Shown here one piece after another: positions 36,601 to 47,872 of a stretch of 64,000 bases of DNA. Numbering within the stretch: position 1 is the first letter of the stretch; each line of letters opens with the position of its first letter. The DNA lies in contig JAOANR010000001.1 in NCBI GenBank assembly GCA_030278955.1, positions 7,552,874 to 7,616,873 on the forward strand, given 5' to 3'. A model generated the notes under the pieces. It saw nothing but the letters and a program-made list of their open reading frames with translations. It made no database searches and had not been told where the DNA came from. This stretch comes from Hygrophila difformis. Its lineage: Eukaryota > Streptophyta > Magnoliopsida > Lamiales > Acanthaceae. A program made the translations under genes and the position numbers.

Positions 36601-37008
36601 ATCACCCTCTAGATACCCAGCACTTTGTAGTGCAAAATGCAACATTTATGGATATCAAGATTCTGGACATAAACCAACTCTAAGAGAAGATATAAGTTAA
36701 TTAAAAAGTTCTAACAAATGGGCTCTATCATAAACTAAACTTTGAAACATTGGCTCTAATAAGGGCAATAAATTGCCTTAAATAGCGCTCTTTAGTGAAA
36801 GCTATCCCCTTAGTGACGAGCTGTGAAAGGTTTTTATTCCTCATCTGCTTACTTATTTATAGGGCTTTGAGTTGGATTTTTCGTTTATAAAAGTTGTTAC
36901 TAGTTCCGACTCCCCGGTTTAAGCCTGGTAATTGGTAGTTATAAGGTATCAATGTCGCTACAAACTATAAGTAATTTCCTGCAAAGGGAGGCGGGAAGAA
37001 AGCCCTTA
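33700..37008. other. Intergenic, no confident gene
   Basis: Two open stretches (34121-34384 and 34551-34847, + strand) lack ATG starts and are unrecognised. The second is acidic and less AT-rich than its surroundings, so it could be a fragment of a gene or transposase. From 35170 to 36980 I see only AT-rich sequence with no protein or repeat I recognise. Confidence 0.5.
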
Positions 37009-37272
37009 TACTTCCTCTATTTTTTTAAAGATTGCTACAGACACACCCAGCACGCAACCCAATGCACATTTTAAACCATTAATAACTTAAATTCGGTACA
37101 AGTAAAAATTCTAAAAGTTCGATATTTAAAAACTACAAGACGAGACGAATCTAACAAGATCTCACTTGGTTATATTTTAACTTATATAACCATGATAAAA
37201 CTTTAAGTCAAATTATATAAGTGAACAGTAGCATTTGTCAAACCGTAACTAACAAAAAAAATGGAGGAAGTA
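37009..37272 (+). mobile_element. Stowaway-like MITE, copy 7
   Basis: TACTTCCTCTATTTT ... TGGAGGAAGTA with core GACGAATCTAACAAGATCTC. Confidence 0.8.
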
Positions 37273-37419
37273 TTAAACTGGCAGCTGGGTCACTTTCGGA
37301 TTTGATAGAATCGAGTTCTTTGCAGGTTCTATTGGATGATCCGTTGACTCGGAAGAAAGGGGATTTGCTGGTTCGGCTAATGCCGCTTTCGAACGCGGGC
37401 ATTAATCATGTGTATAAGA

Positions 37420-37584
37420 GGGTGTTTGGATAAGCTGCAGGAAAATAGATTATCTGATTATTGCGTTTTCAAAACGCAAATAATCAGTTTAACCACTAAA
37501 AAATGATGCTGCAAACCTGATTATTTGCGTTTTGAAAACGCAATAATCAGATAATCAATTTCATATCGCAAATCCCAACACCCA
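37420..37584. mobile_element. Palindromic MITE, copy A
   Basis: About 165 bp. GGGTGTTTGGATAAGCTGC ... ATCCCAACACCC termini, and inner inverted text AATAGATTATCTGATTATTG / CAATAATCAGATAATC with GCGTTTTCAAAACGC. Nearly the same as 49973-50138. Confidence 0.8.
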
Positions 37585-38019
37585 CTAAAAATACTCCCTC
37601 CATTAATTGAATTGGCCATGGGGACTTAGGTTGGGGAAAATGGTGGTGATATAGTTAATAATAATGGATTAGTGGTGGACTAATGGGTACTGAATTATGT
37701 ATTTTATTATTGTTTTGAAAAGTTTATTTTCACTGAAGTATTAATCATTAAAAGCATACATGGTGTACACTTGAAATAAAATATTTAAAAATAATATAAG
37801 TAGTATTACGTGAATGAACTTTATTAAATAAAGAAAATAGAAAAAAAATAAACTCGACAAGGAAGTAATTATACACATTTTTTTTCTAAGAAAAAGGGAG
37901 CCCGGAGCTGATTTCATTCATAAAATTAATACAAATGGTACAAGCTCATAAGTAATTATATACTTCGATACATTTAAATCTGTTTTTTAAAAAACAAAAA
38001 TAGAAATTTAAAGAATAAA
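37585..38019. other. Short intergenic stretch
   Basis: AT-rich, no gene seen. Confidence 0.5.
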
Positions 38020-39212
38020 AAAGGTGGCTAGCCAAATAAAAATTGTCAGGTTACAGGTTACGCTTTTATGGCTGGGATCTTCCTCGGGTAAATATTTGGT
38101 TAAGACAGGTTACTTATGGCTCATTGATCAGCATGAGATTCCATTGGATAATTTTAAGGCGTGGATTTGGAAGATCAAATCCCCGGAAAAAATTAAGGTG
38201 ATGCAATGGCTTGCGGCTCACAACTCTCTTCCCACCAATGCTCTTCGACATAAGCGCCATCTGGTTTCCTCGCCGTGTGCCCAGTTTGTGGTGTTGAAAC
38301 GGAATCAATTTTCCATTTGTTTTTCTTATGTGATATCGCAGCTGCTGGTTGGAGATGTATTGGAGGACTCCCAGCTAACATTGGGATTTTCCTTAATATG
38401 CGTGTGGATGAGGCTCTTTATCATATCTGTCGCATGTGGACTGGCGTTCATTGGGGTTTTCTTTGGAGTGTGTGGTGTGCTAGGAATGGTATTTGTTTTA
38501 GAGGAGAATTCATTCAGCTTCCTAATATTATCAACAATGCTCGCAAGTTGGATTGACAGGGCGTTTCAAAGAGACCCTAGAATTATTACGCCTCGGTTTA
38601 TTGCTTGGAATCCCCTTTTCTATCAAGGGATGGTTCTTAATGTTGATGGGAGTTCCTTGGGCAACCCGGGTCGGGCTGGATTTGGTGGTATCATTCGCGA
38701 TTCAAATGGTCGTTGGATTGATGGTTTCTCGGGTTATGTGGGTTTCACTACTACTTTGGTTGCCGAGCTTCATGGCATTCTCAATATTCTTAAGAGACTT
38801 CATGCAGGGGGGATAGAGCATGCCTGTTGCTATTCAGACTCCCTTGAAGCTCTTCAAATCATTCAGACGCCCATGGAATCGAATCACTTGTTGTTTCCCT
38901 TGGTCAAAAATATTTCGGATCTCTAGATTTCTCATCCAGGAATTCAGTGGTTTCATATTCTGAGGGAATGTAATTCTGTCACGGATTGCTTGGCCAAGCG
39001 TGGTGCTCGTTCGGAGGAGTTTTTCACTACGTGGGCGTTTCCAGACGCTGCTCGGCGTTTTCTTTCCATGGATTCATCGGGGATTTGGTACCCCGGGCTT
39101 AGTTGCTTGTTTTATTTTTTCTTGTCGCTCTCTCCTTCCCCATCTTTTCTGTAGCTTTTTTCTTTTATCCCCCACGCTCTGCGTCCTTTCATCAAAAAAA
39201 AAAAAAAAAAAA
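38020..39212 (+). mobile_element. 5'-truncated L1-like LINE (zf-RVT and RNase H), frameshifted
   Basis: Begins inside the zinc-binding RT-associated domain (WIWKIKSPEKIKVMQWLAA). It shifts frame near 38270 to MCPVCGVETESIFHLFFLC, then shifts back before 38640 to an RNase H (LNVDGSSLGNPGRAGFGGII, AELHGILNILKRLH, CCYSDSLEAL). A stop at 38924 precedes more RNase H text (HILRECNSVTDCLAKRGA). It ends in a poly-A run at 39193-39212. At least two shifts and one stop: not functional. It is related to, but not the same as, the tail at 33315-33699. Confidence 0.85.
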
Positions 39213-40240
39213 AGTGACAAAACCGTAACAATCACTAATATGGAAACTGAAGCAGAAGTTTGCAGGTCTTGATATGGCCTTAAACATTTCTAATTTCATA
39301 CTACATAACTTTCCAATAATAATTACACACTTATTCTCCGTATCCTTGAATTGCAGTGAGGCCATGTGCTTTCCCTGCATATTACTACTACTGTTTATGT
39401 TTACAGTTTAATTTTCTGCAAAAATACTTAATATTATGACTCTAAAAGACTTGGAATAAATTTTTTTAAAATATTTTTTGTAAAGTTTTGTTGATATACT
39501 GTACTTGGGAGTATTCTATCATACACTGATTTGTTTCTACATATTTTCCAGTCCGGTCCAGTAATGACCTCCCCGGCAACGACGGTGCGGGGCCGCCGGC
39601 ATTTATGGTCGGTCTAAAGTGTAAACAAAGTATCCCGAGTCTTGTAGTAGTAGTAGTAGTGTGCTGCTGCTGCTCTATTCGAGCGTTTTCAGTGCTACAG
39701 CTCTTTAATGCCTATGCTCCATTATTGGATCCATACAAATACATCACGTGGATTTGCTCCAAAGACCGATATAATATATATTATATACTACTAGTGTATA
39801 TAATTACTATAATCCAAGCTATGCTTGGTAAATGGAATTACGCATCAAGACTCGATCTTTATTACAGCTTCCCCTGCTGCTTCACAGTTGACAGAAATGG
39901 AATTAATTTGGCAAAGATTAAAACGACGTCACTCACACCCAATAATATTAATTAATCCACACCGCCCATCTCGCGATGATGTATAAGATTGTTTGGGGAT
40001 CACAAGTCCTGGGAGCGTCTAAGACATGGGAAAACCACTCGCCGTCCCAGTCCAGTAGGATGGATGGGTGATGGCCTGATGCACAATCACCATTCACTAT
40101 TCCTCAATTCTATCATCCCTTTCCCACCCTTTATTACATACTTCTAAGAAGAGAGGTCGACACTCCTCCTCCTCCTCAAACATAATTTCGAGCAGCAAAG
40201 TTGACATCTTTCCCAACTCCAAAAATTGAAGCACTGAAAA
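39213..40240. other. Upstream flank of the extensin-like gene, no other gene seen
   Basis: No credible ORF. The last 100 bases before the ATG hold pyrimidine-rich leader-like sequence (CTCCTCCTCCTC near 40165-40177). Confidence 0.5.
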
Positions 40241-40867
40241 ATGGGAAATAATTCCCATCTTTCTCCTTCCACAACAACGTTTGTAATTTTCTTCACTTGT
40301 TGTCTCTGCGTTTCCTGCTCTGCTGCTGCTGCTGCTGCCCCAAAAATAAGTGCAATCGCCAAAGACCAAACCGCCAGCTGCACAATGTGCGCTGAATGCG
40401 ACAATCCCTGCATCCCAGTCTACCCATCTCCTCCTCCTCCGTCTCCCCCGCCGCCGCCGCCGCCGCCGCCAGATTGCCCGCCTCCGCCCGCACCATCCCC
40501 GCCGCCGCCTGTGCCCGATTGCCCTCCTCCACCCGCACCACCCCCGCCGCCCGTGCCCGATTGCCCGCCTCCACCCGCACCACCCCCGCCGCCGCCTGAG
40601 CCCGATTGCCCGCCTCCGCCTGAACCCGCGCCCCCTTCCTCAGGGCCCGATTGCCCGCCTCCGCCAAGACCCCGGCCGCCATGGCCGCCGTCATGGATCA
40701 AATGCCCGCCGCCGCCGAACCCAATTTTTTCTTACTTCCCTTACTACTATTACAACACGTCGCGTCAACATCCTCAACTCGACGACTACAGTTCCGCCAC
40801 CGGCGCTTCTTCTGTCTCCGCCGCCGTGTTCCTGTTTCCGGCTCTCTTCGTCGTCCTCCTCCTCTGA
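40241..40867 (+). CDS. Proline-rich extensin-like protein, predicted GPI-anchored
   Basis: 208 residues, single exon, ATG at 40241. Residues 1 to about 28 form a signal peptide (hydrophobic TTTFVIFFTCCLCVSCS followed by an Ala run). Residues about 47-57 hold a Cys-rich CTMCAECDNPC. Residues about 60-160 are five DCPPPP-centred repeats (PDCPPPPAPPPPPV type) and a final KCPPPP. The C-terminus ends in a hydrophobic tail (SAAVFLFPALFVVLLL) after small residues, as expected for a GPI-anchor signal. Such proteins are hydroxylated and glycosylated and sit at the plasma membrane or cell wall. A Cys in each Pro repeat is not the classical SPPPP extensin motif. Long frames on the other strand and other phases are shadows of the GC-rich repeat. 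Confidence 0.85.
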   Translation: MGNNSHLSPSTTTFVIFFTCCLCVSCSAAAAAAPKISAIAKDQTASCTMCAECDNPCIPVYPSPPPPSPPPPPPPPPDCPPPPAPSPPPPVPDCPPPPAPPPPPVPDCPPPPAPPPPPPEPDCPPPPEPAPPSSGPDCPPPPRPRPPWPPSWIKCPPPPNPIFSYFPYYYYNTSRQHPQLDDYSSATGASSVSAAVFLFPALFVVLLL

Positions 40868-41790
40868 ATATGATGAATAAAATCGGTACTAATCGATTAT
40901 AGCTATAAATATTCTCAATTCTCGTAACGCAGGTTCAAAAAGGAGACGAAGCCACCAAAATACCATATACATTGCTGGTTCGTCGTTTCCCCAGTTTATA
41001 AGATGTTCTCTAGCCTCTTTATATTTCTTCACATTGTATTTAAAACATCCCATATTCGCGTCCCTACATAATTATAACATGTTCTGAACCCTCTCCACTT
41101 TCACATTGTACTTAAACCATGTAATACCCATACCAATGGAATATATAAATGTGTATGTGTTCGTTTGAATTTCCTGCAAGCATTTATTTTTCTTTTTATT
41201 TTCTCCATAGCCATGTTGTGTGTTTCTTCATTTCCGTAAAAGATATTCTGAATGCCAAGAATTATCGATGAAGAACTGATGAAGGAACAACAATGGTGCC
41301 AGTTGTGGGGGGATGAAGTTTACAGTTTTGGCATATGTGATGGAGGTGGAGGTGGATGTTTTGGAGGGTTGTTGATACAATTTTGAGGAAAATGTGATGA
41401 AATTACGAGGTAGGGTGGGTCTGAGTCTAACAACCCATCAACCATTTTGGATTATGGAGAGGCACAGATGAACATGTGGTGCTGCTTTCAACTTTTCTAC
41501 TTGCAAGCAAAATATTCCCCATATTGTGAATTGAGTCGGTATTTCTTTTGTTGTTTCTAGTCCAAAACATGCATGTTCTCCACGCCCCGTGTTGGCTGTT
41601 ACAAAATTGTTTGGTTCACATGTTACTCCATATTGTACTATTTTCTTTTTTCTCCCAAAGAAGATTTGATGTTCACTAAGATACTGAACCAGAGAGGCAT
41701 GGAATGGATGGAATATGAATATTAACAACGCTGTTGTGAACCTGCATTTGATAGAAATCTATAGTTAATATCATTAGAGAAGTGCAAATA
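40868..41790. other. Downstream flank of extensin-like gene, no gene seen
   Basis: Includes AATAAA at 40875-40880, a likely polyadenylation signal of the gene upstream. The rest shows no credible coding frame. Confidence 0.5.
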
Positions 41791-42055
41791 TACCACCTCT
41801 GTTCTTGTGAATATGAAACGTTTGAGTTTTTAACACTATTTATTATTCAATTTTGATTCACATTTATACAATAGTTATAGAAGAAAAAACATAGTCGAGT
41901 GAGATCTTTTTTGGAATCGTCTCATCTTGTAGTTTTAGAATATTAAATTTTTATAATTTTAACTTGTACATAATGTGAATTATTACTTGTTAAAAATATG
42001 CATTAGACTACGTACGCAGAGTAAGTGTTGCATACTCATGTAAATTGAGGAAGTA
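41791..42055 (-). mobile_element. Stowaway-like MITE, copy 8
   Basis: Reverse copy: TACCACCTCTGTTC ... GAGGAAGTA with GTCGAGTGAGATC. Confidence 0.75.
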
Positions 42056-42151
42056 TAATTCTAACCTGCATTTGATAGAAAAGTGCAAATATATGATTTT
42101 AAAAAAATAAAAAATCAAACAGGCCCATTTCCCTAAAATACTACAAAAATT

Positions 42152-42310
42152 ATGGGGATGGGGAATTAACCAAAATAGTTAAATCACTTGACTTCCAATA
42201 AAAAATTGGAGGTTCAATCCACCGGCCTGTATCCCTCCCATTTATTCTCCTTTGTAATTGTGTGACATGAGCTCACACACCTCATCCCGAGGCCAATGAC
42301 TCCTCCAAAA
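42152..42310 (+). mobile_element. tRNA-derived SINE, copy 5
   Basis: GGGGATGGGGAATTAACC head, GGAGGTTCAATCC (box B position), TATCCCTCCCATTTATTC, TTGTAATTGTGTGACATGAG, then an A-rich tail. Confidence 0.75.
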
Positions 42311-42505
42311 AAAATAAAAAAATAAAAATACTACAAAAATCACGGACTAGTCCCAGGGTAATTATCTAGAATCTCCCTTCGGAGAATGGGCTGTAAATTG
42401 GAGTGGATTTTTTAATGGATGAATTGACTTGATGATGACCGATGTTTCATTACCTCTAACACTCAATTGGACCACCGTGCGGTTGTAGCCACGAAAAAAC
42501 AATAC

Positions 42506-42767
42506 TACCTCTGTCTCGATATAATTATTACATTCACTTCCGACACGTTTGCCGATACACATTTTTAACGGTTTATAACTTAAATTGTGTATAATAAAAA
42601 CTTATAAAAAGTTGATTGTCTAAAACTACAAGATTTGACGATTCTAACAAGATCTCACTTGACTATATTTTTCCTTTCATAGCTATGGTAAAAAATTTGA
42701 ATCAAAGTTACATAGTGAATAGTGTCAAAAAGTCCAACCTAATATTTATATCGAGACGGAGGAAGTA
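42506..42767 (+). mobile_element. Stowaway-like MITE, copy 9
   Basis: TACCTCTGTCTCGATATA ... TATATCGAGACGGAGGAAGTA-type ends, a good terminal inverted repeat, with core TAACAAGATCTCACTTGACT. Confidence 0.85.
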
Positions 42768-42905
42768 ACAAAAACCACGGTACCGGCTCAAACAGCTGGT
42801 CTGAATAATATGGTCCAAAGGCATCGAACTATATTCTACACCGACAGGTGAAACAATTTGGTGATAATACCCAATTGAATCAGCTGCACAGATGTTCCAC
42901 ACTGC

Positions 42906-42913
42906 CTTGCAAG
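42906..42913. repeat. Left 8-bp target duplication of hAT element 1
   Basis: CTTGCAAG, identical to 44678-44685 and itself a perfect palindrome. Confidence 0.9.
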
Positions 42914-44677
42914 TAGGGTTGCAACAGAATCGACCGATTCGTGATTCGATTCGTGATTCGATCCGAAATTTTGCTATTCGTATTCGGAATTTTATGATTC
43001 GAATTCGAATAAAACATATTCGATTCGATTCGATAAGTAAACGAATACGAATACAAAATCTCAATATTCGATTCGATATTCGTTCGTATTCGATTAAATA
43101 TTTATGTATTTAATAAAATCATATATATTATTATATTTATATAATATAGTATATTTTTTTCCATCTCACTTCATATATTATTTTTTTTTGTCCAGCCCAA
43201 TTATTCATACAGCCCAATTTTCTTCTTGGCCCAGCTTCCTAAACCCTAGTTTTCCCTATTATTATTGCAATACCCTTTACGAGGGCACAAAAGAAAGCAT
43301 TACAGCAGTCTAGTCAGCAGATTGAGGAGTTTTAGGGTTGGGTTGGCGCCGCTGCTAAATCTTTTCTTCCCTTCTTCCATTTATTTTCTTCTTTCATTTT
43401 TCTTCATACTATACAGATTGAGGAGTTTTAGGGTTGAGCAGTGGCCATGGCTGCGAGTTTGGTGAGCAGAGGAGACGCAAGAGGGCGTGAGGGGGAGAAT
43501 AGCGGAGCTGTGGTAGCAAGCGCAGCAGCCGCCGATGGTGTTGAGCGAGTAGATGGAGACGCCGTTCGATGGTGGCCCTGCCGATGGTGTTGGTGACAAC
43601 GGTGGTGGTGACCGAATCTGGGGAGAAATGCTTGAGCAACGGTTGTGGCGAGAGAGATGAGACAGCCAGGGGTGCGATGTTGTAGCAGCCGGAGGAAACT
43701 TGTACTTAGTTGATACTTCCTCCGTTCCTTTTTAAATGCTACGGACCCACATTTCACGCAATCCAATACACGTTTTTAATCATTCATAACTCAAATTGTA
43801 TACATGTAAAAATTTTGAAAATTTGATATTCTAAATCTATGCAATTAGACGAATCTAACAAGATCCCACTTGACTATATTTTGTCTTATATAACTGTATT
43901 AAAAAGTCGAATCAAAGTTACTCAATGAACAGTAACAAAATCTCAAATGTGCATTTAATAAGGAACGGAGGAAGTATTTGACAATGGATGAGACTCCTAT
44001 GCTGCGAGGAGGCGTTGAAGCAAAAGAGGAGCCGATCAGCCGTTGAAGCAAAGGAGGCGCTGAAGCAAAGGAGGAGCCGACAGTGTAGGCTAATGTTTGT
44101 TAAATTTCAGAACTAATCTTCGATACTGCTTTGATTAGGTTCGATTTTTTGAGTTGATTAGAATCTGGTCGAAAGTTTAGAATTATTTTTTTTGTTATTG
44201 TGTATTTTCAGTTTATGCTTTTGTTCTTCACAATCGTTGCTGTATTTTTTTCTTTTTGTTCTTGTCCCATTCGGACATTGTTGATGTTGTGTTGGTGTGG
44301 AAAATGTACAAGAAAGGCACATCCCATGAGCAAAGAAAACACCGACATCAAACTATGGTTGAATGCAGATTTGTATGCCTTCAAAATTTACAGGTTTATT
44401 CACAAGTCACAACAATTCGAATCGAATCGAATAATTACGGAACGAATAGTTACAATCGAATCGAATATCTTCAAATCGGATCAAATAATATTGTGTAAAA
44501 AAATCGAATCGAATATTCGAATAGTTTCAAATAATTCGAATATTAACTTCGAATCGAATACGAATCTTATTTATTATTCGAAAAATAATCGAATACGAAT
44601 ACGAATAGTTGAACAATTTTCGAATACCGAATCGAATAGAGAGGTATTCGCTTCGCTTCGATTCGATTGCAACCCTA
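42914..44677. mobile_element. Non-autonomous hAT-like element 1 with ATTCGA subterminal arrays
   Basis: 1,764 bp. Terminal inverted repeat TAGGGTTGCAA at both ends and 8-bp duplication CTTGCAAG, both as in the hAT superfamily. About 190 bp at the left and 260 bp at the right are dense with ATTCGAATCGA-type motifs in both orientations. The interior has a direct repeat (CAGATTGAGGAGTTTTAGGG at about 43319 and 43415), a leader-like AAACCCTAG and a GC-rich patch, but no transposase. A Stowaway MITE (43714-43976) is nested inside. ORFs across the arrays are repeat artefacts. Confidence 0.85.
43714..43976 (+). mobile_element. Stowaway-like MITE, copy 10, nested in hAT element 1
   Basis: TACTTCCTCCGTTCC ... 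GGAACGGAGGAAGTA: the cleanest terminal inverted repeat of the family here (about 15 bp). Confidence 0.9.
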
Positions 44678-44685
44678 CTTGCAAG
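44678..44685. repeat. Right 8-bp target duplication of hAT element 1
   Basis: CTTGCAAG. Confidence 0.9.
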
Positions 44686-45254
44686 TGAAACAATTAGGTC
44701 CGCTCAATATCTTGATTCTTGGCGCACATCCAACACTCTTTTAAATTTCACCACTCATAACAACAATTTGGAATTGATTCTAATCCAAATAAAACAAGGC
44801 AAATCAAATGGATTCAAACCATTAAATTAGTTTTCCCCCGGCAACACAACATACACATTTGGGCCCCAAACTGAATGTCTGAATCTTGTTAAAACAAGTC
44901 ATCTTCAAATCAATATATAGACATTAGTCATGTAAGTTTGTTGGAGTAGTCCAGTAAAACTGGCATGATTCTTAAAAACACAGCAATGCATCAAGCACAC
45001 AGACCCAAGGATTCCCGCTTCAATAGACATAGTTTTTCAATTGTCTAACAACAAAAGTTCAATGTAACATTGCTTGTAAGTTGTAACATCTAGTATTTGA
45101 AAACGAACAAATTTATTTTAAATTCTATTACCAGAAAGGAAAAAACACAACAAAATTCTACAGGTAAAACGGACCCAAAAACATCCTACAGAACCCTTTT
45201 CCTGAAAGGAAAAAAAATATTTCATATTACCAGAAAGGAAGAAGAACAAAATTC
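44686..45254. other. Intergenic; 3' flank of the gene at 45255
   Basis: No coding frame recognised. The CAGAAAGGAAAAAA-type motif occurs twice (45133, 45231). Confidence 0.5.
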
Positions 45255-45989
45255 TCACCAGTCTTCTCCGCGCATCTGACGGAGAATTTTGCCGTGGGGG
45301 GACTCAGGGTCGCCCCTCATAGCATTGTTCCGGTACATGTCCATCGCTCGCCGGAGCGAGTCATCCACCGTATCCTGCTGCTCCTTGCTGAACAGCTTCA
45401 CTTTTGATCCGTCGATTATCGTCACGTAATCCTCAATCTCGCCTGCATCGGTTGCTTGAGTAATTGGCTTTCGGGTATCCGCGATTTCGATCTCAGATAG
45501 GGGAGATGCTTTATGGTGCTTGAAGTACTCTTTGTTATCTCGCACTTGTTCTTCCTTCTGCTTTTTCCAGTCGTTTGAGGAATTTGTGTTCCGGCGCTTT
45601 TGTGGCGCGATTGGGTTTGGGAGAGGCCCGACGCCTTGAGATTCCAATTTGGGGCCGGATTTTGTGTTGGTGTAGGGTTCGGCGTCCAAGGGGGTGGATT
45701 CCGGATCTGGCCATTTGCCACGCCTTTTCTCGTCTTTGATTGCCTCGGTTGGGTAAACTTCCTGAGATTATTTCCATTGATCTATCAAAAAATCGAACGG
45801 AAGAGAATGATCGAACCAATAGAAACCGTCACAACGTACCTCAGGATCAACGGCGTGGACGGCAGGATCGGCGGTCCTTCCTGTTGTGTTCGCGCTGCTG
45901 CCGAGGCTCCGCGCCGGGAACTGATTCCAGCAACCCGATCGTGCGATCAGATTGAATCTCGCGGCGGTTGCGGCCAATCTGGATTGCAT
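45255..45989 (-). CDS. Probable mitochondrial protein of unknown function, two exons
   Basis: Exon 1 is 45840-45989 and exon 2 is 45255-45761, separated by a 78-bp intron with GTACGT donor and CTCAG acceptor. Reading frame is kept (phase 0): 218 residues from ATG at 45989. The first 35 residues (MQSRLAATAARFNLIARSG...) are rich in Arg, Ala and Ser and lack acids, like a mitochondrial presequence. The mature part is hydrophilic: GRTADPAVHAVDPE, GKWPDPESTPLDAEPYT, a basic QKRRNTNSSNDWKKQKEEQ, and an acidic-basic tail ending MRGEDW. I know conserved plant proteins of this type but no established function. The location is inferred from the N-terminus only. The alternative of an unspliced start in exon 2 is unlikely, because the N-terminal frame there has no ATG. 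Confidence 0.8.
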
Positions 45990-46410
45990 TTTCCCGTTTC
46001 TTATCGATTTTCTTCTTGGGAATTTTCAATTACTTATATTTCAACAGGGATCGCGAGAGAAGGAATATTATATACGATTTGTTTCTAAAAAGATGACGAT
46101 GATCGTTGGATGCCCGACGCGTGTCCGGTGCTACACGTAGCAGTTAGTTTCCCGAGGTTCCTCTAGGTTATTCGTGTCTCCCCATTTCTTTTTCAAAGGC
46201 ATCATCTTGTTGGAAATTTGGAATAACCTAGAACGATACGTGCAATTCGCTTTTGTGGGGATGTGTTAGTTCCAAAATTGGGCCTTTGGCCCATTATACT
46301 GATCCAATTGGGAAGTTCCACGGCGGAATTTTTTTTGTGATAGTAACTCACTAGGGTTTACCTTGGTTGAAGTCTTTTTTTGCTAAATTTGAGGTGCTAT
46401 TAATTACTTA

Positions 46411-46632
46411 GGCCCGTTCTCTAAAACTTATTTTCAGACTTATTATTTATTTTTATTAAAATTAGATAAGATCAGATAAGAAATATTAAGATCAGACCAG
46501 ATTAAATAAGATCACCAGACCTGACCATATCAAAATATTATAATAATATAGCAGATAAATTCAGATCAGATCAAACACGATCTTCTAAAATTCAGATCAA
46601 ACCAGACAAATTCAAGTCTAAAAAACATGGCC
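46411..46632. mobile_element. Possible MITE with GGCC(C/A)(G/T)GTT termini
   Basis: Left GGCCCGTTCTCTAAAACTTA and right (reverse complement) GGCCATGTTTTTTAGACTTG align imperfectly. The interior is rich in CAGATCAGAT units. No exact target duplication found. Confidence 0.45.
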
Positions 46633-46819
46633 TTACACAGGCGTAGGGGTAGGGAAGGGGGTGGGTCGTATACTTAAAACTTTTTACTGTATTAAAATTT
46701 ACCGTATAGAAAAAAATACTTCATGATACCATACCGACATTTCGTTATATAAAAAAATTCAGTATGAAAATATTTATATTGATGTCGTACCCATTTCTCT
46801 GACATTCTGGATACTAAAA

Positions 46820-47083
46820 TACTTCCTCTATTTTAATTTGTTTTTTACGGGCCTACCCGTCACGCTGTTCAATGCACATTTTAAATCATGAATAACTCAA
46901 GTTCGGTATATATAAAAATTCTAAAAGTTCCATATTTAAAAACTACACGACGAGACGAATCTAACAAGATCTCATTTAGCTATATTTTAACTTGTATAAG
47001 TATGATAAAACTTTAACTAAAAGTTTGTGTATGAATAGTGATATCTTATTAAATGTAAGAAACATTCAAGAACAGAGATAGTA
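46820..47083 (+). mobile_element. Stowaway-like MITE, copy 11
   Basis: TACTTCCTCTATTTTAAT ... AGATAGTA with core GACGAATCTAACAAGATCTC; right end worn. Confidence 0.7.
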
Positions 47084-47736
47084 TGTTGGATGCAAAATAT
47101 GTTGAAACATACTAAACACCGAAAATTCACTATATATTGACCAATACTATACCGAAAATTGCAGTTTTTCGGTACGGTAACACCATCTCCAACGCCTTTG
47201 TCATTTTTACGCTAGACACTATTTTGATCGGAGCAGAAGCTTCAACCTGAACGGGAAAATGGTGGCCGATATCTCCATTTTTGGTGTTCGGAAACAGTAC
47301 ACTGCATTTTATAGCGACACTGTTCATGACACTATCTCATTCTATTTTCTTTTAATTCATTTTTCAATTTACTTCTTGTTTTTTTTCGGGAGAAATTGAG
47401 GCTTGTTTATTTGTTTTTTTATTTTTCTTTTTGAGTCCTTTTGAATTTGTAATACTTTTTCATTTTAATTATATTTTCTTTTTATTATTTTGCATTTAAT
47501 TTAAACTATATAAATTAGATATTTTATATCGGAAAATATATACTAAAAATAATTGATAAATAAAATATTGTATGAATAGTTAATGGAATCAAAATGAAAT
47601 ATTATATTGTAGAGGGAAATGTAAAATTTTGGTTTGGAGATGAATAACGGCAAACCATAAATTTAAATTTTCTGGGCCCTAGTCTTACAACACCAAACTA
47701 AAAATAAATACATTTATTTAACTATTCAATTCAATA

Positions 47737-47872
47737 GAGGATGGAGACTTACCTAATGGTCAAATCCTCCGATTCCCAAATTAGGTTGACAGTTCGATTT
47801 CTCACCCTGCCCCTATCCATCCCTTTTATCCCTTTGAATTTGTATAACATAGACTCCCACCAACCCTTTTTT
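47737..47872 (+). mobile_element. tRNA-derived SINE, copy 6
   Basis: GGATGGAGACTTACCTAATG head with AATGGTCAAATCC, TTAGGTTGACAGTTCGATT, CCCCTATCCATCCCTTTTAT. Confidence 0.7.

Noticed and set aside
39568..39590. CTCCCCGGCAACG resembling the PBS-like site at 2895-2912
   Set aside because: Only about 13 bases match and no LTR edge is next to it; probably chance or a worn remnant.
42892..44688. ORFs of 73 to 162 codons inside hAT element 1
   Set aside because: Made of Ile/Arg/Ser/Asn repeats from the ATTCGA arrays; not transposase.
45535..46088. Other-frame ORFs at the two-exon gene
   Set aside because: Overlap the spliced frame that has good intron borders and a plausible presequence; they are shadows.
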